From NCBI GenBank assembly GCA_028564705.1, contig JAPXFQ010001936.1:889258-953257 (forward strand): 64,000 bases of DNA. The letters run 5' to 3'. The position numbers and the translations under genes were made by a program. The notes under the pieces were generated by a model. It worked only from the letters and a program-made list of their open reading frames with translations. It had not been told where the DNA came from and ran no database searches. This DNA is from Apricaphanius iberus (lineage: Eukaryota > Chordata > Actinopteri > Cyprinodontiformes > Aphaniidae). Positions 36,601 to 64,000 of this stretch are shown here, one piece after another (position 1 is the stretch's first letter; every line of letters begins with the position of its first letter).

Positions 36601-37037
36601 AAGCTCCAATCAGCGTTCCAGCAGAGGAGCCGGGATCCCAACCTGCAGCCGCCGCAGAGGAAACGCTCCGGAGCCAGAACCCAGCAGACAAGACGGAGGC
36701 GCCCTCTGGTGGCGGGGAAGCAGACGACGTCAGCCCGAAGCTGAAGGTGGAGGAAGCCGAGTCCCTCACCGTCTCCGATCCGAACTCCCTGGACGTCTCC
36801 GTGGGAAGCGAATCCCCCCGTTCTGATCTGGAGTCCATGGCGGGAATCTCGGAAACCTCCGACCTCCCGGAGGTCACAGAGGAACCCCCCGCCGGGGCTG
36901 AGGCGGCGGAGACCCCGGACGGCGCCGTGGACGGTCCCGGAGTCCAGCCGCCGGACCACGTGGACGAGATCCGCAACCTGGTGGTGGAGGTGATCGAGGT
37001 GGAGGAGCCGGTGCAGCGCTATCCCAAAGAGGAATGA
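21541..37037 (+). CDS. niban1: niban1 (fam129a), protein Niban 1, exons 2-14 joined; first exon missing
   Basis: Thirteen exons: 21541-21671, 24520-24648, 24729-24843, 26680-26844, 27437-27552, 31080-31184, 31296-31458, 31540-31727, 31800-31946, 32029-32139, 34521-34628, 35846-35957 and 36043-37037. All junctions are GT-AG and keep one frame, giving 860 residues plus stop; human Niban1 is 928. The order matches the family: an N-terminal segment (FSPYYRKQF), a PH-like domain (about residues 48-185: [20 protein letters not shown]), a long helical region ([38 protein letters not shown]) and an acidic low-complexity tail from about residue 545. Niban1 is known as a stress-induced cytoplasmic protein linked to eIF2-alpha, S6K1 and 4E-BP1 phosphorylation and to survival. 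Niban1 fits better than Niban2 because of [10 protein letters not shown], the DRKKVW segment and [12 protein letters not shown]. The preceding exon must supply one base of a Gly codon. I could not tell an a copy from a b copy. Confidence 0.93.
21900..21991 (-). mobile_element. Tc1-like transposase remnant next to the 15-bp array
   Basis: Read on the minus strand, the sequence encodes [11 protein letters not shown], the HGGGSIMVWG-type motif of Tc1-like transposases. It is a short decayed fragment. The array begins within sequence that resembles another Tc1-like remnant at 34275-34445. Confidence 0.65.
21992..24143 (+). repeat. 15-bp minisatellite, about 143 copies, in niban1 intron 2
   Basis: The unit is ttggttccgtccatc with variants at two or three positions (ccg/ctg/ctt). 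The unit length is divisible by three and contains no stop in most frames, so every strand shows long false frames: 760 codons on the plus strand reading [10 protein letters not shown], and 571 on the minus strand reading [11 protein letters not shown] 600-bp higher-order repeat is visible: the rare variants ccatcatgg and ccaatttgg recur exactly 600 bp apart, at 23086/23686 and 23355/23955. Confidence 0.97.
24520..24648 (+). CDS. niban1: niban1 exon 3, start of the PH-like domain
   Basis: The exon has 43 codons in phase 0 at both ends, after the acceptor caccag and before the donor gtgagt. It encodes [16 protein letters not shown], then [16 protein letters not shown], the first strands of the PH-like domain. 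Family members have the same KW(K/R)xRYVVV core. Confidence 0.93.
24729..24843 (+). CDS. niban1: niban1 exon 4
   Basis: The exon follows the acceptor ctctcag and ends one base into a codon before gtgagt. It encodes a [17 protein letters not shown] segment and a [13 protein letters not shown] segment, equivalent to the LPAGGKVLTSEDEY region of human Niban1. The upstream intron is only 80 bp. Confidence 0.92.
25118..26573 (+). repeat. CCAT-rich array in niban1 intron 4
   Basis: Runs of (CCAT)n are interspersed with tggtcaat or agtcaat blocks, giving units of mixed length around 20-40 bp. Long false frames (353, 339 and 281 codons of [13 protein letters not shown] sequence) come from the low complexity. 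The array ends about 105 bp before the exon 5 acceptor. Confidence 0.96.
26680..26844 (+). CDS. niban1: niban1 exon 5, PH-like domain
   Basis: The acceptor tgtttcag precedes it and the split Asn codon from exon 4 is completed. The exon encodes [19 protein letters not shown] and [10 protein letters not shown], which align with FPVYLWQPF, YFCFHEA and LSDCVRHLNH of Niban1. It ends one base into the next codon. The acceptor lies about 105 bp downstream of the CCAT array. Confidence 0.93.
26845..28170. other. niban1 introns 5 and 6 apart from exon 6
   Basis: Apart from exon 6 (27437-27552), nothing was recognised except a fragment of the teleost interspersed repeat near 28095-28142. Confidence 0.5.
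27437..27552 (+). CDS. niban1: niban1 exon 6
   Basis: The acceptor gtccgtcag precedes it and the donor gtcagt follows. It encodes [18 protein letters not shown], then [16 protein letters not shown], matching the AQAFLEAVQFFRQEKGHY segment of Niban1. It ends in phase 0. Confidence 0.93.
28171..28511 (+). mobile_element. hAT-like MITE (copy C)
   Basis: The left end aaggatgcaccgata and the right end atcgttgcatcacta are degenerate forms of copy B's termini, with the same internal gttaaccgataccatgaacc block. Flanking 8-mers match at 6 of 8 positions. It lies in niban1 intron 6. Confidence 0.75.
28590..29260 (+). repeat. TAGC-core repeat region with a 164-bp tandem duplicate
   Basis: The block starting agccaggtttgattgctagc at 28918 recurs at 29082, 164 bp apart, with few differences. 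The surrounding sequence is built of agctaaatatttagct-like strings. It lies in niban1 intron 6. Confidence 0.88.
30063..30837 (+). mobile_element. PIF/Harbinger-like element nested in an older MITE
   Basis: Terminal inverted repeats are TGCTGCGTTCACACC and, reversed at the right, AGCTGCGTTCAGCCC. TAA is present on both sides (30060-30062 and 30838-30840), the 3-bp TWA duplication expected of PIF/Harbinger. It carries a possible MADF-type exon (30362-30496). No DDE transposase is visible in the 775 bp, so it is non-autonomous or deleted. It lies in niban1 intron 6. Confidence 0.75.
30362..30496 (+). pseudogene. MADF-like first exon of a Harbinger accessory gene
   Basis: From ATG at 30362 the frame reads [20 protein letters not shown], then [20 protein letters not shown], and reaches a perfect donor gtaagt at 30497. 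The pattern of eLyd, Y and basic-helix residues resembles the MADF/Myb-like DNA-binding domain of Harbinger accessory proteins. No following exon was found inside the element, so this is probably a remnant. Confidence 0.5.
31080..31184 (+). CDS. niban1: niban1 exon 7
   Basis: The exon has 35 codons, phase 0 at both ends, with acceptor gctttcag and donor gtgagt. It encodes [19 protein letters not shown] and then SDRKKVW. NLVMEELLP is a family hallmark shared by Niban1 and, less closely, Niban2. Confidence 0.94.
31296..31458 (+). CDS. niban1: niban1 exon 8
   Basis: The acceptor tttttcccag precedes it and the donor gtaagg follows. It encodes [20 protein letters not shown], then [19 protein letters not shown], equivalent to the SDMDQIVNSKNYLIGKIK stretch of Niban1. 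It ends one base into a codon. Confidence 0.94.
31540..31727 (+). CDS. niban1: niban1 exon 9
   Basis: The acceptor is ctgaag rather than the more common cag or tag. The exon completes an Ala codon and encodes [20 protein letters not shown] and onwards, matching ESVQPFLASILEELMGPVSS of Niban1. It ends in phase 0 before gtgggc. Confidence 0.92.
31800..31946 (+). CDS. niban1: niban1 exon 10
   Basis: The exon has 49 codons with acceptor ctaccag and donor gtatgg. It encodes a helical segment with [20 protein letters not shown], like the CYTKVNLLHERLQDLKSRF region of Niban1. The flanking introns are 72 and 82 bp. Confidence 0.92.
32029..32139 (+). CDS. niban1: niban1 exon 11
   Basis: The exon has 37 codons with acceptor cttccag and donor gttagt. 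It encodes [16 protein letters not shown], then [10 protein letters not shown], matching LMENAVFTFEQLL and IEKVKLRVLK of Niban1. The 2.4-kb intron that follows carries the TAGC array and a TIR element. Confidence 0.93.
32330..32851 (+). repeat. TAGC-core array, left part, in niban1 intron 11
   Basis: Repeated aacagctagctaacagctaa and aggaagctgaagcaaacagc strings. A block with ggctactacaggaag and aaagctgaagcaatagc recurs about 245 bp later (near 32490 and 32735). The array is interrupted at 32852 by a TIR element and resumes at 33856. Confidence 0.88.
32852..33855. mobile_element. 1.0-kb hAT-like TIR element inside the TAGC array
   Basis: The ends are TAGGGTTGCCAAC and its inverse gttggcaacccta. 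The flanking 8-mers are ataacatg (32844-32851) and ataacagg (33856-33863), a 7/8 match. That match must be discounted somewhat because the host array itself contains ataacagg-like strings. The right subterminal region is rich in tacgggac and gtcccgtat-type strings. No transposase frame is present. Confidence 0.78.
33864..34070 (+). repeat. TAGC-core array, right part
   Basis: It continues the array of 32330-32851 after the inserted element, with the same gctaacaggaagttgaagc and aacagctagctac strings, fading near 34070. Confidence 0.85.
34275..34445 (-). mobile_element. Tc1-like transposase remnant in niban1 intron 11
   Basis: On the minus strand, [10 protein letters not shown] (like VLWTDETK, which holds a catalytic Asp in the family) is followed, in a shifted frame, by [14 protein letters not shown]. 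Both are diagnostic of Tc1-like transposases, and the sequence between them is shortened. The middle segment gatgacggacggaaccaat resembles the unit of the 15-bp minisatellite. Confidence 0.7.
34521..34628 (+). CDS. niban1: niban1 exon 12
   Basis: The exon has 36 codons with acceptor cctgcag and donor gtaaga. It encodes [19 protein letters not shown], then [22 protein letters not shown](T/S)(I/V)RK is among the most conserved strings in the Niban family. Confidence 0.95.
35100..35640. mobile_element. Fold-back (long inverted repeat) element in niban1 intron 12
   Basis: The left arm from about 35129 (cattcatttactcacccaga, then caagtttggagccacttgaa) pairs with the right arm ending near 35600, whose reverse reads cgttcatttactcacccaga, then caagttggagtccttcagg. 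Pairing continues through tattcat(t/a)taatggg, aaggca(t)tatctgcc and ttcatttaaccaatg on each arm, about 200 bp per arm around a centre near 35365. There is no coding frame. It is transcribed as part of the niban1 pre-mRNA and could form a long hairpin. Confidence 0.85.
35846..35957 (+). CDS. niban1: niban1 exon 13
   Basis: The acceptor caacag precedes it and the donor gtagga follows. It encodes [20 protein letters not shown], then [11 protein letters not shown], matching the ENVYEEILHQIL segment of Niban1. It ends one base into a Val codon. Confidence 0.94.
36043..37037 (+). CDS. niban1: niban1 exon 14, C-terminal exon with stop
   Basis: The acceptor cctgcag precedes it and the exon runs to the TGA at 37035-37037. 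It starts [14 protein letters not shown], the conserved end of the structured region, and then about 310 residues of Glu/Pro/Ala/Ser-rich disordered tail. Between about 36283 and 36375 a 33-bp unit (11 residues, core [11 protein letters not shown]) is present nearly three times. The tail is shorter than in human Niban1 and aligns only by composition. Open frames on the other strand here are GC-rich shadows. I saw no convincing AATAAA just after the stop. Confidence 0.93.
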
Positions 37038-37242
37038 ACCGCTGGCGTTTTAAAATCACACATGAAGATATAATAACTTATTTAAGCCAATCAGTTAAAC
37101 TAAGCATCAGATTCTAAACTGGAGGTTCTTGTAGGAAACTTGATTTGGGGACTTTTACTGCTGGAAGCAGCTGGTTGGAAACCGAGCCGGCAGAAACCCT
37201 GAGAGCTTGTCCCAAAGGAAATCCCAAAGTTTCCCTCTAGAT

Positions 37243-37445
37243 TTGAATTCAATTCACTTTATTTATAAGAGCGCCGATTCACAGCGAAAGTCATCTCAGT
37301 TCAGTTAAACATTCGGATCAGTTTAACGTTTTCTCTTAAGGAATCCCAGCAGATCGCATCGATTCGTCCGACTGGTTCCAGCAGGGAAAACCTGCCTCCC
37401 GATGTGGATCAGAGACGGGAGAATCCCGGCCCTGTCGAGTAGGAA
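37243..37445 (+). repeat. Teleost interspersed repeat, second copy
   Basis: It shares caattcactttatttata, agcgccgattcac and aatcccagcagat blocks with the copies at 7985 and 49360. It lies about 200 bp after the niban1 stop, so it may be inside the 3' UTR. Confidence 0.6.
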
Positions 37446-37976
37446 CGGGCTTCATTTGGACCAGAACCAGTTAGATCACCACGCTTCATTCCCATCAGGA
37501 TAAATCCCTTTTTTTAAATCTTCTGCAGATCAACAAAAATTCAAGCAGTCATATGTTTATGGGACTTAACCTAGGACGGAATATTAGGGCTGTGTTAAAT
37601 GAAAGGGGGAAAGACTTTTAAGAAAATGTACGCTAAAAAAAAGTTAAATTAATACACATATTTTAAAGAAACAAATCGGAAATTCTCAATTAAAAAAACC
37701 CCCTCAAATTTAGGAGAGAAAACACAGATATTTCAATGATTAAATGCATATTTTTTAATATCTAGACAGATATTTCTAGGACAAATATCTGATTTTATAT
37801 CAGATATTTCTGACAGAAAAACTGCAGGAGTCCAATCAGATTAAAACGTTATATTTCTCTGGATGTTTTCTAAAGTGTAAGAGACTGGCTCCATATCCAG
37901 GTGGCTCTTTTCCCAAATCAGAACGAATTCTTCGGGGTTCAGATGAGACCATAAACACCTCATGAAGCACGTTGAC

Positions 37977-38203
37977 TCGGGATGCACCGATGGGTTTAAG
38001 TTAACCGATACCATGAACCGATACTTAAAATGTGGAAACTCTGCAATAATTTAACAGAAAAGGTTCATTTTTTTTTTGTTAAATCTAATTCACCATCATT
38101 TGTTGTAATCAGCAGAGAAGAATTCATTACATTTGTTTGTGTGGGACAAGCTCAAGTATCGGTATTGCATTGGTTTGAAAAAAGTGGTATCGTTGCATCC
38201 CTA
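37977..38203 (+). mobile_element. hAT-like MITE, short version (copy D)
   Basis: The ends are tcgggatgcaccgat and atcgttgcatcccta, with an internal gttaaccgataccatgaacc block as in the other copies. At 227 bp it is a deletion derivative. Flanking sequences acgttgac and acgtggta may be an eroded 8-bp duplication. It lies between niban1 and kifap3. Confidence 0.78.
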
Positions 38204-38757
38204 ACGTGGTATTTTTAAATCATCCAGGTACATTTAAAACTTAGAGCTGATTGTGCTTCTGGTATTTTGTCAGAAATATCAGATTCTCAGCAAACTCCAT
38301 ATTTATTTTCTTTTCTTCTTGCACAAACTTTATAATATCATTAAACATCAGAAATGTACGCCGATAATCATGAAAATGAGTTTTCTCCTTCAAATTTATG
38401 ATTTTTTTTTTAACCTCTGAGAACTTCTGAGTTTTTTTATTTCCAATCATCATTTTCTTTTCCCTACATTGGCCCTAACACGGCGTCGTACAAACCAGGA
38501 ACGGCTCAGAATTCCTGATCCGGTGAACTGGGACCGGGGTCAAACGGGACAGAACCGGATTTAATGGGAACTCCAGGAGAAGCTCCCAGGATTGAGGCCG
38601 GGCTCGGTTGGACGCCAGTGCCTTCGCTGTTCCCTCCCGTGGCCTTAGACGGCTCCGCCGCTGGATGCTGTCGCCGTGGAAACGGCTCTGGGATTGTTAT
38701 CCCGTCCTCGCCACCAAAGTGCCTGTAACCGGCAGGGACGGTTCGGAGGAAGGAACT

Positions 38758-38771
38758 GGGGGGGGGGGGGG
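38758..38771 (+). repeat. Poly(G) run
   Basis: Fourteen consecutive G between the niban1 and kifap3 genes, just before gaataaac. Confidence 0.95.
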
Positions 38772-40861
38772 AATAAACGCTCCTGAAACTGTTTCTGCTC
38801 TTTGTTTTTATTTCCTAGTAAAGCGACGCAGCACAATGATGGTGTGAGTCTTTATTTCTGCTAATTTAAAAGAAAACATTCATTACACTGATTATTTGAT
38901 CACTGAGCATTTGATGCGGAAATCTTTACATAATACTTACTTAATACAGAAGAACAATGTTTTTGTGACATAAAATAAAGTCATTACATGTGACTTAAAA
39001 CTCCCGTCATATACTTCCCCCATTTTATGATCCAGTTACGACTCAACCATGACCAGAATGTTCCAGACCAGAACCTGAACTTAATTCAAACCTCTAAGTA
39101 GAGGTGTAACGCGACGTGAATCCGTATCCAGATTTCACGGTAAGTAACCAAAGCGTACAGAGTTTCCACCCAGAATCATAACCATGTTGCACTTTAGCCA
39201 GAAACAAATCCAGACTGCTGCTAGCAGACGTTGTGACGGGCGACTCTTCTAGTGGAGAGTAGAAGAAAATTTAATGCTGGCTTCGGTTGTTGAGGCCTCT
39301 CTTTTTTTTTTTTTTGGCTTCCTGGCTTTCCAGAAAATGATTTTTCATGTTAGCTGGTTAGCCGTTTCCGTTAGCGTCGGTCAGCGACGGGACGGATGAG
39401 GCGCCAAACTGTGCACAAAAGAAGGAACATCTCCATCTGTAAACGGGATGGATCCCTGCCAAAAGTACGCCTTTTAATCAAACTCATTCCTCAAAGTTAT
39501 ATTTAGTCAAGTGTGAAAGAAAACAGAAGGTTTCTGCCGTGTGGGATCAATTGGATCTTATATCGGCTAATAAGCCAGTCAGTTTCTACTTGATCTGTCA
39601 GAATGTTAGTCCACTACAAAATTAATCTTAGTTTAAATTATTCATTCTATTTTGAGCAGGTTAAATGTCGCATTTGTTCATACATTAATAACAGGGTTCC
39701 TACAGGTTTCTTCATGTTAAATTCAACTCTTTTAATTCTATTTTTAATTCTATTTTTATAAAAATATGACCCATTTCATGGCCTATTTCACAGCCCAAAA
39801 GGTAGAGAAAATAAATAAAGTCCTTGAACTTGTGATCATTTATTTTTTTAATGAACTGTGGAATGTGTAAAAAAAAAAAACAAGTCAAGCAGAGATGGGG
39901 AATAATTAAATAACATTTCAGGAGGCCGCAAAAAAGTTAGTATAAAAATGAAAAGTTGTTTTTTTTTAAATGTTTTTACGTTAATCTGCATTTATTGAAG
40001 TGTTCAGAGTATCTTCACCTTCCCAGGGATTCGTTTTTTCCCAATTATTGGTTCCGCCTCTCTTTATTTATGCCACGTTAATTAATAAAAATAACCGTGA
40101 AACAATCTAATACGAAGAAGTTAAATACAGCACAAATATTAAGACCCATATATCAAAATTCAATACTTTTAAGTCTGTTTAGGACATCGTAGGGATTTAT
40201 TGCAATATTTTATGTCACAATATTTTAATATTTATTTAATTCATATTTAAAAGCAAAGTATCGATTTTTATTTCTTAAGAACTGTTATTTTTGTTTTCAT
40301 TTTGACTATAATTTTTGTGATAAATTAAATTAGTTTTCACCTCTTTTGTTCCAGTGGATCAACTACATCCAGTAGTGAAATATATTAATAAACATATTTT
40401 TAACAGTTAAATTCAGTTTAAAAAGTCCCAATATATAGTCTTACACATATAGTATCATGATATATTGCAGTATTTTATAAGTATTCAAAACTTGGATTAA
40501 GATATTAAATATTGCAGCGTACTATGTTGTGTAAAATTAAATGATTTGATTATATGTATCAGTTGATTCTCCCAATTATTTTGTCTGCAATGATGTTTAT
40601 GATCCAGCAGGGGTCAGTAGAGGTTGGAAGTTAAACTTTTATAAATTTCTATGAACAAAGATTGATTGGTGTTTGGACTCTGGTGCCGCTCCACAGAGCA
40701 GAATGAGTCCAAACAGAACCTTTAACTTCAATGACCTTCATTTTAATTCGGTTTCACAGATAAAAACAATCCAAAGACAGGAAGTAAAACCAGAAATGGA
40801 TTCAGTAATGTTCCTGGACGGTCCGTGTCGGGATGGAGAAGCAGAGCCGGAGACGGCGGGT

Positions 40862-64000
<23,139 letters not shown>

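Larger units (their letters stand above)
37038..40861. other. Intergenic region between convergent niban1 and kifap3
   Basis: It holds the 3' UTRs of both genes, the interspersed repeat at 37243, the hAT-like MITE at 37977 and the G14 run. 39650-40650 is very AT-rich. Poly(A) sites could not be fixed. No further gene was recognised. Confidence 0.55.

Noticed and set aside
36551..37059. Minus-strand frames of 61-141 codons over niban1 exon 14
   Set aside because: Shadows of a GC-rich coding exon.

Overview
The window is vertebrate nuclear DNA, almost certainly from a teleost fish. Evidence: intron-split genes with GT-AG junctions, two conserved vertebrate genes, a teleost-style L1/Tx1-type LINE, Tc1-like, hAT-like, Harbinger-like and piggyBac-like remnants, and several very large minisatellites. 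No prokaryotic gene, operon or CRISPR array is present. The species cannot be named from sequence alone.

Two protein-coding genes were assembled by hand from exons. (1) niban1 (fam129a), plus strand, 21541-37037: thirteen exons join in frame to 860 codons plus stop, matching Niban1 from just after its short first exon to the stop. The first coding exon was not found and probably lies left of the window, so 1-21540 is likely intron 1 or flank. (2) kifap3 (KAP3, kinesin-2 accessory subunit), minus strand, 60082-40862: the last six coding exons, including a short terminal exon after a 9-kb intron. The rest of the gene lies right of position 64000. The two genes are convergent, with stop codons 3.8 kb apart.

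Layout. 1-21540: non-coding, with TAGC-core tandem arrays (461-603, 8440-9410, 9571-10406), hAT-like MITEs, Tc1-like remnants, a piggyBac-type MITE (14985-15483) and a 5'-truncated LINE with a long open frame (17745-20300, minus). 21541-37037: niban1, with a 15-bp minisatellite (21992-24143), a CCAT array (25118-26573), nested Harbinger-like elements (29988-30895), TAGC arrays split by a 1-kb TIR element (32330-34070) and a fold-back element (35100-35640) in its introns. 37038-40861: intergenic. 40862-60082: kifap3, with a twice-present 27-bp minisatellite locus (41292-46314) in the last intron and further TAGC arrays, a THAP fragment, a LINE tail and MITEs in the 9.1-kb intron. 60112-64000: a 35-bp minisatellite that starts 30 nt from a kifap3 exon and runs off the window.

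The most unusual content is repeat biology: four unrelated minisatellite or microsatellite blocks in the introns of two adjacent genes, at least one apparently seeded inside a transposase fossil; very long open frames that come only from unit lengths divisible by three; higher-order repeat structure; and array variants that fall mainly at CpG/TpG positions. I saw no convincing novel protein system.
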